DNA of 64,000 nucleotides, from NCBI RefSeq assembly GCF_001598695.1, contig NZ_BCZK01000001.1, positions 496,001 through 560,000 on the forward strand. Reading direction: 5' to 3'. Every line of letters begins with the position of its first letter. Within the stretch, counting starts at the first letter, position 1. This DNA comes from Klebsiella oxytoca NBRC 105695 (GTDB taxonomy: Bacteria; Pseudomonadota; Gammaproteobacteria; Enterobacterales; Enterobacteriaceae). The notes under the pieces are model-generated. The model made no database searches. It saw only the letters and a list, made by a program, of their open reading frames with translations, and was not told the origin of the DNA. The position numbers and the translations under genes are program-made. Positions 31,179-40,300 of the stretch are shown in pieces.

Positions 31179-31327
31179 TACCTTTTGCCGCGGCCTCCGC
31201 TGACTGTCCGCTTGCCCGCGGCCCGTTCATTGCTTATTGTCGAATAAAGCTGGATAATAATTCGGCAATACTTCACGGATGGCACCAGATAATCGCCGGA
31301 AGCGGGCAGTGGCGGAGGTAGTAGACA

Positions 31328-32008
31328 GTGTTAACTCGTGATTTCTTACTGAATGCAGATTGTAAAACGGCGTTTGGCGCTATTGAGGAATCGCTTCTCT
31401 GGTCGGCAGAACAACGGGCCGCCTCTTTGGCGGCGACCCTGGCCTGTCGTCCGGATGACGGCTCGGTGTGGATCTTTGGTTACGGTTCGCTAATGTGGAA
31501 TCCGGCGCTGGAATATCGCGAATCCTGTACCGGTACGCTACCGGGCTGGCACCGCGCGTTCTGTTTGCGGCTCACCGCCGGGCGCGGTAGCGCCATGCAG
31601 CCGGGCCGCATGCTGGCGCTGAAAGAAGGTGGGCGCACGACCGGCGTCGCCTACCGCCTGCCCGATGAATCGCTGGAAGAAGAGCTGACGCTGCTGTGGA
31701 AGCGGGAGATGATCACCGGCTGCTACCTGCCGACCTGGTGTAAGCTGGAGCTTGACGATGGTCGCACCGTCAATGCGCTGGTCTTTATTATGGACCCGCG
31801 ACATCCGCTGTTTGAGGCGGACACCAGCGCGCAGGTGATTGCGCCGCTGATAGCGCGCGCCAGCGGGCCGCTTGGTACCAACGCTCAGTATCTGTTCGCG
31901 CTCGATCAGGAGTTGCGCAAACTCGGCATGCACGACGCTTGCCTCGACGATTTAGTCGGTAAGGTACGTCATCTGCTTGGGGAGAATAGCCAGCCGGGGC
32001 TGGCGTAA
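31328..32008 (+). CDS. chaC: ChaC, glutathione-specific gamma-glutamylcyclotransferase
   Basis: A GTG start at 31328 follows GGAGG by 9 bases and gives 226 residues (E. coli about 231). The conserved IFGYGSLMWNPALEY loop binds the gamma-glutamyl group; GCYLPTWCKLEL and VFIMDPRHP complete the ChaC fold. The enzyme degrades glutathione to 5-oxoproline and Cys-Gly. A GC-rich terminator follows within 30 bases. Confidence 0.95.
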   Translation: MLTRDFLLNADCKTAFGAIEESLLWSAEQRAASLAATLACRPDDGSVWIFGYGSLMWNPALEYRESCTGTLPGWHRAFCLRLTAGRGSAMQPGRMLALKEGGRTTGVAYRLPDESLEEELTLLWKREMITGCYLPTWCKLELDDGRTVNALVFIMDPRHPLFEADTSAQVIAPLIARASGPLGTNAQYLFALDQELRKLGMHDACLDDLVGKVRHLLGENSQPGLA

Positions 32009-32016
32009 GAATGAAT

Positions 32017-32036
32017 CGCCCGGGGAGACCCGGGCG
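32017..32036. terminator. Hairpin between chaC and the DUF1883-like gene
   Basis: CGCCCGGG-GAGA-CCCGGGCG, an 8-bp stem with a tetraloop, is followed by a short TTT. It lies between convergent genes. Confidence 0.75.
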
Positions 32037-32043
32037 TTTGCTA

Positions 32044-32286
32044 TCAGGCGGGAACGTAGCTGATAGAGTGTTCCAGCGACTGGCTGTGGCTGTCGATGAG
32101 AACGTTCCAGGTGCCGCTGTAAGGCACGGTCAGATACGCGCTATCTCTGTCCTGTACGCTCAGAACATCAGCGTGACTATCGCCAGGCACTTTGGCACTC
32201 ATCAGGTGAATATGGCAGCGTTCAGAACAACGCACCACCAATGTGTCACCGCCAAACAACGTCAAACTTGCTTTTACCATTGCCAT
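32044..32286 (-). CDS. Small DUF1883-like protein
   Basis: The 80-residue protein resembles DUF1883 proteins: an N-terminal GGDTLVVRCSERCHIHLM strand pair and a C-terminal LTVPYSGTWNVLIDSHSQSLEHSISY pattern (VPxSGxWxVxID). No signal or membrane segment is seen. Function is unknown; the family is a small beta-rich domain. Two ATGs (32286, 32280) are possible and neither has a strong ribosome site. I do not recall it at this place in E. coli, so it may be a Klebsiella accessory gene. Confidence 0.6.
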   Translation of the reverse strand: MAMVKASLTLFGGDTLVVRCSERCHIHLMSAKVPGDSHADVLSVQDRDSAYLTVPYSGTWNVLIDSHSQSLEHSISYVPA

Positions 32287-32501
32287 TTAATCTTAACCCC
32301 GTTTCTGTCTACAGCATCCTGCCAGCCCATTAACCCGCGTGATATTGTTCACACTTTGCTCTGTGCATAACACCAAAGGGGAGGGATGCGGATGCTGATT
32401 TTGATCAAAAAAAAGAATAAAGATTAAACAAAAATGACGTTGTGCCTGAAAGCTTTCAGCTGGCATTGTTTTCGATTAGTAAACGCCGCCAGCTTAATAT
32501 T

Positions 32502-32523
32502 TAATCCCGTGAGCGCGGGGATT
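32502..32523. terminator. Hairpin after ychN
   Basis: AATCCC/GGGGATT arms lie immediately after the ychN stop on the minus strand. The T-run is on the plus-strand side, so as a ychN terminator it is weak. Confidence 0.4.
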
Positions 32524-32524
32524 T

Positions 32525-32878
32525 TTAGAAGGTCAGGACTTTATCCGCCGCCAGCGTCCACTGCGCCAGCTCAACGAGGGTGCCAATCTCCACGCCATCA
32601 ATCAGCGGCAGCGCGCTGATCCCCCGGCCATCGGTACAGGTTTTACACAGCTTCACCGGCACATTTTGCGCGGTGAGGATCTCCAGCATCTGCTGAATAT
32701 TGTAGCCTTCCGCTGGCTTCTGCCCGCGCAGGCCGGCGGTGACCGCATCGGACATTAAAAACAGTTTGAGTTCAAGGTCGGACTGCTGCTCGCGCAGGGC
32801 GATCGCCAGACGCAGGCTGTTGAACAGAGATTCGCTGCCGTAGGCGGCACCGTTAGCGATAATCACAATACGTTGCAT
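32525..32878 (-). CDS. ychN: YchN, DsrE/F-like hexameric protein
   Basis: The 117-residue protein matches E. coli YchN, a DsrE-family fold of known structure but unclear function, related to sulfur-relay proteins. The conserved cysteine is in VKLCKTCTDGRGISALPLIDG. It is soluble with no signal peptide. It is divergent from nasR, with 68 bases between. Confidence 0.95.
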   Translation of the reverse strand: MQRIVIIANGAAYGSESLFNSLRLAIALREQQSDLELKLFLMSDAVTAGLRGQKPAEGYNIQQMLEILTAQNVPVKLCKTCTDGRGISALPLIDGVEIGTLVELAQWTLAADKVLTF

Positions 32879-32946
32879 AAGGACTCCTTCTATAAGGCAC
32901 GGTTATTGCTTGGCTGAAGTATAAAGCGTTAACCCGGGAGAGGGGT

Positions 32947-34143
32947 ATGAATAATACGGCTGGCAATAGGCCTGAGGTGGTCGACTGGTTTGTGCGCGCG
33001 CGGCGACGCCAGAAACAGCAGCTACGTCAGCTGTCGCAGCTGGGGTCGCTGGCAGGAGAGATAAGTTCGCTGGTGCATATGCTGCAGTGCGAACGCGGCG
33101 CGTCGAATATCTGGCTGTGCTCGGGCGGCAGACTGTACTCGGCGGAGTGCCGGGCGGCAGCGGCGCTGGTCGATGAGCAATTCACACGTTTCAACGCCGC
33201 GCTGGAACCCGCCCGTGATGCCGCCAGCAGCGCGCTCTGCTGGCGCATTGCCTGCGCGGCGTGGTATTTGACGCAGCTTGCGGCGCTGCGCCAACGCGTG
33301 CGCGCCCGGAACATTCCTGCCGAAGAGGCGACCGGGCAGTTTAGTCGTATTATTCGCCATCTGTTGAATATTGTTCCGCAGCTCAATGACAGTATCGACG
33401 ACCCGCAAATCGCTGGACGTATGGTAGCGCTCTATAGCTTTATGCAGGGAAAAGAGCTGGCCGGACAGGAACGTGCGCTGGGCGCGCTAGGCTTTGCCCG
33501 CGGGCAGTTCAGCGATGAACTGCGTCAGCAACTGGTGGACCGCATTGATGGTCAGCAGCCCTGTTTCGATAGTTTTCAGGCCTTAAGCTATCCGCCCCTC
33601 ACCACTCTGTTTGCCAGCCAGTGCCTGGCCAGCCTGGAGATTGAACAGCTGCGGCGGGTTGCCTGTACCCGCCAGCCTCCAGTAGACGAGGGAGAAACGG
33701 CGCTCCGCTGGTTTTGCGCACAGACCCAGCGCCTTGAGCAGCTCCGTGGCGTGGAAGAGCGGCTAATCGTCGACCTGCTCAACGCCACCGCCGCCCTGCT
33801 GGAAGGCGAAGAGCAGAGCATGCAGTTGCCGCCCGCAAACTGGGATGAGGCTGAGGACAGTATCGCCCTGCGGCTGTACAAACAGCTGCTGCCGCTGGTA
33901 CGCCAGCAGGCCCTTGAGCTTCAGCAACTCTCCTGCCAGCTTGCATCGTTAAAGGAAGCCCTTGAAGAGCGCAAACTGATTGAGAAGGCGAAAAGCGTGC
34001 TGATGACCCATCAGGGGATGCCGGAGGAACAGGCCTGGCAGACGCTGCGAAAAATGGCGATGGATAAGAACCAGCGGATGGTGGAGATAGCCCGTGCGCT
34101 GCTAACGGTAAAATCACTCTGGCAGACAACCCCAAAGGAGTAG
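32947..34143 (+). CDS. nasR: NasR, nitrate/nitrite-responsive transcription antiterminator
   Basis: The 398-residue protein is close to K. oxytoca NasR. An N-terminal all-helical NIT sensor domain (from about 40 to 290, with QCERGASNIWLCSGG and RIIRHLLNIVPQLNDSIDD) binds nitrate or nitrite. The C-terminal ANTAR domain, from about 330 (LKEALEERKLIEKAKSVLMTHQGMPEEQAW as two helices of a three-helix bundle), binds RNA. On binding effector it acts on the nasF leader to prevent premature termination. It lies directly upstream of that leader, with its own promoter presumably in the ychN gap. Confidence 0.96.
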   Translation: MNNTAGNRPEVVDWFVRARRRQKQQLRQLSQLGSLAGEISSLVHMLQCERGASNIWLCSGGRLYSAECRAAAALVDEQFTRFNAALEPARDAASSALCWRIACAAWYLTQLAALRQRVRARNIPAEEATGQFSRIIRHLLNIVPQLNDSIDDPQIAGRMVALYSFMQGKELAGQERALGALGFARGQFSDELRQQLVDRIDGQQPCFDSFQALSYPPLTTLFASQCLASLEIEQLRRVACTRQPPVDEGETALRWFCAQTQRLEQLRGVEERLIVDLLNATAALLEGEEQSMQLPPANWDEAEDSIALRLYKQLLPLVRQQALELQQLSCQLASLKEALEERKLIEKAKSVLMTHQGMPEEQAWQTLRKMAMDKNQRMVEIARALLTVKSLWQTTPKE

Positions 34144-34144
34144 T

Positions 34145-34161
34145 TGCACGATTAGCGAGCA
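34145..34161 (+). promoter_or_regulatory. Candidate NtrC (NRI) binding site upstream of nasF
   Basis: TGCAC-N7-GAGCA matches the NtrC palindrome TGCAC-N7-GTGCA at all but one arm base. It is about 100 bases upstream of the sigma54 promoter and begins 1 base after the nasR stop. A second half-site GGTGCA follows near 34178. Confidence 0.5.
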
Positions 34162-34246
34162 TTTATTGCCAGCCGACGGTGCAGCGTTTTGCGTATAGCA
34201 AGGCCGCTGGCTAAGCAAAAGCGCACAATATGGCCTTCTGCAAATC

Positions 34247-34262
34247 TGGCATCTGCTTTGCA
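34247..34262 (+). promoter_or_regulatory. sigma54 promoter of nasFEDCBA
   Basis: TGGCATCTGCTTTGCA has TGGCA at -24, TTGCA at -12 and exact GG-N10-GC spacing. Transcription should start near 34273. It agrees with the known nitrogen (Ntr) control of the nas operon. Confidence 0.85.
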
Positions 34263-34330
34263 TTAGAAAAAATGAGTGAATAAGGTTTTGGGCAGCGGGC
34301 CAATGGCGGTGCGTATGTCCATGGATAAAG

Positions 34331-34370
34331 GCGTCCTGCGGTGCGTAAGCACCGCCGGGCGCTTTTTTTT
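34331..34370 (+). terminator. nasF leader attenuator (NasR-controlled terminator)
   Basis: GCGTCCTGCGGTGC pairs with GCACCGCCGGGCGC across loop GTAA and is followed by eight T. It lies within the leader about 60 bases after the predicted start site and 20 bases before nasF. NasR is known to overcome termination here when nitrate or nitrite is present. Upstream leader segments GGGCA (34290) and TGTCC (34316) could pair as part of the NasR-binding hairpin. Confidence 0.9.
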
Positions 34371-34389
34371 GCGCGTTTCTGGAGCAGAT

Positions 34390-35646
34390 ATGGGCGATAC
34401 GTTTTCAATTTCACGACGGCGTTTATTACAGACGGGGGCGGCGCTAGGCGGCGCGATGCTGCTGCCCGGCATGATGCAGGCGGCATGGGCGGCGGGGACG
34501 GATAAGCCGGAACAGACCACCGTGCGGGTGGGTTTTATTCCGCTGACCGACTGTGCCCCCTTAGCCATCGCTTCCCTAAAGGGATTCGATAAAAAGTACG
34601 GCATCACCCTCGTCCCGAGCAAGGAGGCCAGCTGGGCGGCAGTGCGCGACAAGCTGGTTGCCGGAGAGCTGGACGCCGCGCACATTCTGTACGGCATGCT
34701 CTACGGCCTTGAGCTGGGGATCGCCAGTAAACCCCAGGCGATGGCCAATCTGATGACTCTTAACCGCAACGGGCAGGCGATTACGCTCTCCAGCGAGCTG
34801 CAGGAGAAGGGCGTCACCGACCTGGGCGGACTGAAAAAACGGATCGACCAGCAGGCGCCGGGCAGCTACACCTTCGCCCATACCTTTCCAACCGGCACCC
34901 ACGCGATGTGGCTCTATTACTGGCTGGCGAGCGGTGGAATTAACCCTTTCGACGATATCCGCACCGTCGTTGTGCCGCCGCCGCAGATGGTGATGAACAT
35001 GCGTATCGGCAATATGAGCGGTTTTTGTGTCGGCGAGCCGTGGAACGCGCGCGCCATTAACGATCGCATCGGCTTCACCGTCGCCACTTCTCAGGATATC
35101 TGGCCGGAACATCCGGAAAAAATTCTCGGCACCCGCAGCGAATGGGTTGAGCGTAACCCGAATACGGCTCGGGCGTTGGTGGCGGCGCTGATGGAGGCCC
35201 AACGCTGGATTGATGCTTCCGTGGAGAATACTCGCGAAACGGCGCGGATACTCACCAGACGCGCGTGGCTGAACACGAAAGAGCAGTACCTCACCGGGCG
35301 CATGCTCGGCGCATACGACAATGGTATCGGTCGCCGCTGGCAGGATGCGCACCCGATGCGCTTCTACGAACAGGGGGAGGTGAGCTTTCCATGGCTCTCG
35401 GACGGCATGTGGTTTTTGACCCAGTTCCGCCGCTGGGGATTGTTGAAGGCGTCGCCGGATTATCAGGCGGTGGCGCAGCGCATTAATCGCATTGACGTCT
35501 GGAAAGAGGCGGCGCTGGCTGTCGGCGGGATCGGCGCGCCGAAGCAGCCGATGCGCAGCAGCACATTGCTCGACGGCAAGGTCTGGAATGGGGCCGACCC
35601 GGAAGGCTATGCCAGCAGTTTCGCGATTCAACGTAAAGGGGCATGA
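34390..35646 (+). CDS. nasF: NasF, periplasmic nitrate/nitrite-binding protein
   Basis: I use the ATG at 34390 (MGDTFSISRRRLL), preceded by GGAG; the longer open frame would run through the attenuator. The 418-residue protein has a twin-arginine signal (SRRRLLQTG, residues 8-16) and an AxA-like site near residue 38. The mature part is the NrtA/SsuA-type solute-binding fold (VRVGFIPLTDCAPLAIAS). It captures nitrate or nitrite in the periplasm for the NasE-NasD transporter. It is the first gene of the nas operon and its stop is one base from the nasE start. Confidence 0.95.
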   Translation: MGDTFSISRRRLLQTGAALGGAMLLPGMMQAAWAAGTDKPEQTTVRVGFIPLTDCAPLAIASLKGFDKKYGITLVPSKEASWAAVRDKLVAGELDAAHILYGMLYGLELGIASKPQAMANLMTLNRNGQAITLSSELQEKGVTDLGGLKKRIDQQAPGSYTFAHTFPTGTHAMWLYYWLASGGINPFDDIRTVVVPPPQMVMNMRIGNMSGFCVGEPWNARAINDRIGFTVATSQDIWPEHPEKILGTRSEWVERNPNTARALVAALMEAQRWIDASVENTRETARILTRRAWLNTKEQYLTGRMLGAYDNGIGRRWQDAHPMRFYEQGEVSFPWLSDGMWFLTQFRRWGLLKASPDYQAVAQRINRIDVWKEAALAVGGIGAPKQPMRSSTLLDGKVWNGADPEGYASSFAIQRKGA

Positions 35647-35647
35647 G

Positions 35648-36532
35648 ATGAAACACGCATATAAAACTCAACCGCAGGCCAGCGCTGGAAAGGCGCCCGG
35701 CGAAGTGATCACCCTGGCTCCGCTGCAGGTTCGCAAAACCACGCCTCCGTTCAGCCGCTGGCTGCGCGATGCTACCCAACGTCTGCTGCCGCCGCTGCTC
35801 GGGCTGGGATTGCTGCTGTTGGGCTGGCAGCTGGCAGCAATAAACAGCAAAGGTTTCCCGACGCCGCTCAGCACGCTGGATTCCGCGTTGACCCTTTTTG
35901 CCGATCCGTTTTATCAGGACGGGCCGAACGATATGGGGATCGGCTGGAACGTGCTGGCGTCGCTGCAGCGCGTGGCGGTGGGGTTTGGCCTTGCCGCGCT
36001 GGCGGGCATTCCTCTGGGCTTTCTGATCGGTCGTTCGCCATTCTTCGCCCGGATGTTTAACCCGTTGATTGCGCTGCTGCGCCCGGTCAGCCCGCTGGCC
36101 TGGCTGCCTATTGGCCTGCTGCTGTTCCAGAAGGCGGAACCGGCCTCGAGCTGGACCATTTTTATCTGCTCGATCTGGCCGATGGTTATTAACACCGCCG
36201 AGGGCGTGCGGCGTATTCCTGAGGACTACCTCAACGTGGCCCGCGTGCTGCAGCTTTCCGAGTGGACGGTGATGCGCAAGATCCTCTTTCCGGCGGTCTT
36301 ACCCGCGGTGCTGACCGGGGTTCGTCTCTCGATTGGTATCGCCTGGCTGGTGATCGTCGCCGCCGAAATGCTCACCGGCGGCTTAGGGATCGGCTTCTGG
36401 ATCTGGAACGAGTGGAACAACCTCAACGTTGAAAACATCATCATTGCCATCGTCATTATCGGCGTGGTCGGGTTGCTGCTGGAACAGGGGCTGATGCTGC
36501 TCGCCCGTCGTTTTAGCTGGCAGGATAAATAA
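35648..36532 (+). CDS. nasE: NasE, nitrate ABC transporter permease
   Basis: The ATG at 35648 gives 294 residues. About six hydrophobic segments follow a 45-residue cytoplasmic N-terminus. The EAA loop that contacts the ATPase is EGVRRIPEDYLNVARVLQLS. It is the NrtB type of permease. The ribosome site AAAGGGG lies inside the end of nasF, so translation is coupled. A longer open frame upstream overlaps nasF and is not used. Confidence 0.95.
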   Translation: MKHAYKTQPQASAGKAPGEVITLAPLQVRKTTPPFSRWLRDATQRLLPPLLGLGLLLLGWQLAAINSKGFPTPLSTLDSALTLFADPFYQDGPNDMGIGWNVLASLQRVAVGFGLAALAGIPLGFLIGRSPFFARMFNPLIALLRPVSPLAWLPIGLLLFQKAEPASSWTIFICSIWPMVINTAEGVRRIPEDYLNVARVLQLSEWTVMRKILFPAVLPAVLTGVRLSIGIAWLVIVAAEMLTGGLGIGFWIWNEWNNLNVENIIIAIVIIGVVGLLLEQGLMLLARRFSWQDK

Positions 36533-36542
36533 GGAGTCGCAG

Positions 36543-37331
36543 ATGAAACCACTCATTCAGGTCCAGGGCGTCAGCCAGCGTTTCAATACCACCAGCGGCG
36601 AATTCCTCGCACTGCAGAATGTCTCATTCGATATTTACGAGGGGGAGACCATCAGCCTGATTGGTCACTCAGGGTGCGGTAAGTCAACTCTGCTGAATCT
36701 GATTGCCGGGATTACCTTGCCGACGGAGGGCGGCCTGCTGTGTGATAACCGTGAAATCGCCGGGCCGGGCCCGGAACGCGCGGTGGTGTTTCAGAACCAC
36801 TCTCTGCTGCCGTGGCTGACCTGCTTCGATAACGTTGCGCTGGCGGTGGATCAGGTCTTCCGCCGCAGCATGAGCAAAGGCGAGCGCAAAGAGTGGATTG
36901 AGCACAACCTCGAACGGGTCCAGATGGGGCACGCCCTGCACAAGCGCCCGGGAGAAATATCCGGCGGTATGAAGCAGCGCGTTGGCATTGCCCGGGCGCT
37001 GGCGATGAAGCCGAAAGTGCTGCTGCTGGATGAACCCTTTGGTGCCCTTGATGCCCTGACGCGGGCGCATTTACAGGACGCGGTGATGCAGATTCAGCAG
37101 TCGCTGAATACTACCATCGTGATGATTACCCATGATGTTGATGAAGCGGTGCTGCTTTCCGACCGGGTGCTGATGATGACCAATGGTCCGGCGGCGACGG
37201 TCGGGGAGATCCTCGATGTTAACCTGCCGCGCCCGCGCAATCGCGTGCAGCTGGCGGACGATAGCCGTTATCACCATCTGCGTCAGCAGATCCTGCACTT
37301 CCTCTATGAAAAACAGCCGAAAGCGGCATAG
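36543..37331 (+). CDS. nasD: NasD, nitrate ABC transporter ATPase
   Basis: The 262-residue ATPase has Walker A GHSGCGKST (residues 41-49), signature EISGGMKQRVGIARA, Walker B VLLLDEPFGALD and the H-loop MITHDVDEA. It is the NrtD type, lacking the extra substrate-binding domain of NrtC. It powers NasF/NasE uptake. It is 10 bases after nasE and 9 before the next gene. Confidence 0.96.
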   Translation: MKPLIQVQGVSQRFNTTSGEFLALQNVSFDIYEGETISLIGHSGCGKSTLLNLIAGITLPTEGGLLCDNREIAGPGPERAVVFQNHSLLPWLTCFDNVALAVDQVFRRSMSKGERKEWIEHNLERVQMGHALHKRPGEISGGMKQRVGIARALAMKPKVLLLDEPFGALDALTRAHLQDAVMQIQQSLNTTIVMITHDVDEAVLLSDRVLMMTNGPAATVGEILDVNLPRPRNRVQLADDSRYHHLRQQILHFLYEKQPKAA

Positions 37332-37340
37332 GGGGCGGCG

Positions 37341-40300
37341 ATGACGCGGCAACTGGTGATTATTGGTAACGGTATGGCGGCCACGCGCCTGGCGCAGGCA
37401 TTGGTAGAACGGGATGCGCAGCGGTTTAGCATCACCATTATCGGCGATGAACCCGGCCAGGCCTATAACCGCATTCAGCTGTCGCCTGTGCTGGGCGCAG
37501 AGAAAACAGCAGGCGAGACGAGACTGCTGCCCGAGACGTGGTATCAACGGCATAACGTTAAGGTACGCGCCGGCGAGACGGTTACGGCGGTGGATATTCA
37601 TGCCCGTACGCTGCAAACCACCGCAGGGGTAGTTAGCTGGGATGAACTGGTGTTCGCCACAGGCTCGCTACCGTTTGTGCCGCCGTTACCGGGCATTACG
37701 CAGCCGCACGTTTTTGCTTTCCGCACTCTGGCGGACGTCGAGGGCATCCTGGCCATCGACGGCCCGGCGGTGGTTATCGGCGGGGGCGTACTCGGCGTAG
37801 AGGCCGCCGCGGCGCTGCGGCGTTATGGTGACAGTGTCACTTTACTTCATCGCGGAAGCGGGCTGATGGAGCAGCAAATCGATGCTTTTGCCGGCGAGCA
37901 GCTGCAAATGCTGCTTGCCGATCGCGGGATTCGCTGCGTGATGGAGAGCCGTATCGCCGCTATTGATGCACATCAGGTGCGGCTGGAGGACGGCCGCGCG
38001 TTTGCCGCCTCGCGGGTGGTGCTGGCGACCGGCGTGCAGCCGAACAAACGGCTGGCCGAGCGCAGCGGGCTGGCCTGCGCCCGCGGAATCCTCGTTGACC
38101 GCCAGCTGGCAACCGTGCAGCCGGGCGTCAGCGCCATCGGGGAGTGCTGTGAAATCGACGGTCGGACCTGGGGGCTGGTGGCGCCATGCCTGCGCCAGGC
38201 GGAGGTGCTGGCTGCCCGCCTGTGCGCTACCCCAGGCGAAGATTTTTGCTGGCAGGATAGCGGCACTCGTCTGAAGGTCAGCGGTATCGAGTTGTTCAGC
38301 GCGGGCGAGCTGCGGGCCGCAGAACAGGATGAAAGCTGTATCAGCTGGGACCCGCTGGACCGCCACTACCGGCGCCTGCTGCTGCGCGACGGTAAGCTGC
38401 GCGGCGTACTGCTGCTGGGCGATTGCAGCAGCGCTGCGCCCCTCACCGCTCTGCTGGGGGCGGATGCCCCGGCGCCGGCAGAGTGGCTCTTCGATCCCTC
38501 TTCAACGATGCAGCCGCGCGCTGCGGGAAAAATTATGATGACAAAACCTGTTTTAGTGCTGGTCGGACACGGTATGGTCGGCCACCATTTTCTTGAGCAA
38601 TGCGTCGACCGTCGCCTTCATCAACGGTATCGGATTGTGGTGTTCTGCGAGGAACGCTATGCCGCCTACGACCGGGTTCATCTGACTGAATATTTCACCG
38701 GACGCAGCGCAGAATCGCTGTCGCTGGTTGAGGGCGATTTTTTCGCTCAGCACGGTATTGAGCTGCGCCTGAGCGAATCGGTCGCCAGCATCGACCGCGA
38801 AGCGCGGGTGGTGCGCGATGCCTTCGGCCACGAAACCCACTGGGATAAGCTGGTGCTGGCGACGGGGTCTTACCCGTTTGTTCCGCCGGTGCCGGGTCAT
38901 CATCTCGAGGGCTGTTTTGTTTATCGTACGCTTGACGACCTCGACCAGATTGCCGCCCGCGCCGCAACCGCCCGACGGGGTGTAGTTATCGGCGGCGGGC
39001 TGCTCGGGCTGGAAGCGGCCAACGCGCTGAAGCAGTTGGGGCTGGAAACTCACGTTGTCGAGTTTGCGCCGAACCTGATGGCGGTGCAGCTGGACAACGG
39101 CGGCGCGGCAATGCTGCGAGAAAAAATCAGTCAACTGGGCGTCGGGGTGCATACCAGCAAGGCGACGACGGAGATTGTTCGCAACGAACAGGGGCTACAG
39201 CTGAACTTTGCCGACGGTAGCTCGCTGGCGGCCGATATGCTGGTGTTCTCCGCCGGTATTCGCCCGCAGGACGGGCTGGCGCGCAGCGGCGGGCTGGAAG
39301 TGGGCGAACGCGGCGGGATTTGTATCGACAACCAGTGTCGTACCTCCGACCCGGACGTGCTGGCAATCGGCGAATGTGCCCTGTGGGAGAACAAAATTTA
39401 TGGTCTGGTGGCGCCTGGCTATCAGATGGCGCGCGCCGCAGCGGCTACCCTGGCGGGCGAGGAAGGCTGCTTTAGCGGCGCGGATATGAGCACTAAGCTG
39501 AAGCTGCTGGGCGTTGATGTCGCCTCGTTCGGCGACGCCCAGGGGCGCACCCCGGGCTGTCAGAGCTATCAGTGGACCGATGGGCCGCAGCAGATCTACA
39601 AAAAAATTATAGTCAGCGCGGAGGGCAACAAACTGCTCGGCGGGGTGCTGGTCGGGGATGCCAGCGACTATGCCACGCTGCTACAGATGATGCTTAACGG
39701 TATGGCTTTACCCAATCACCCGGAAAGCCTGATCCTTCCGGCGCTGGAGGGCAGCGCGCCAAAAGCGCTCGGCGTGGCGGCGTTGCCGGACAGCGCGCAG
39801 ATTTGCTCCTGTCACAACGTCAGCAAAGGCGATATCTGCCAGGCGGTGAACGGCGGCGCGGGCGATATGGCGGCGATAAAAAGCTGCACCAAAGCGGCGA
39901 CCGGCTGCGGCGGCTGTAGCGCGCTGGTAAAACAGGTGATGGAGTATCAGCTTGCCGAGCAGGGCGTTGAAGTCAAAAAGGATATCTGCGAGCATTTTGC
40001 GTGGTCGCGGCAGGAGATCTATCACCTGGTACGCGTCAACCATATTCGCACCTTCGAACAGCTGATTGCCCGCTATGGACGCGGTCACGGCTGTGAGATC
40101 TGTAAACCTCTGGCGGCCTCGGTGCTGGCCTCCTGCTGGAATGAATATCTGCTGAAGCCGGCGCATTTGCCTCTTCAGGACACTAACGACCGCTACTTCG
40201 CCAATATTCAGAAAGATGGCACCTATTCGGTGGTACCGCGTATGGCGGCGGGAGAGGTGACGCCGGACGGGCTGATTGCGATCGGCCAGATCGCCAAACG

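Noticed and set aside
34576-35631. 351-codon antisense frame inside nasF
   Set aside because: Shadow frame; nasF on the other strand is complete and recognised.
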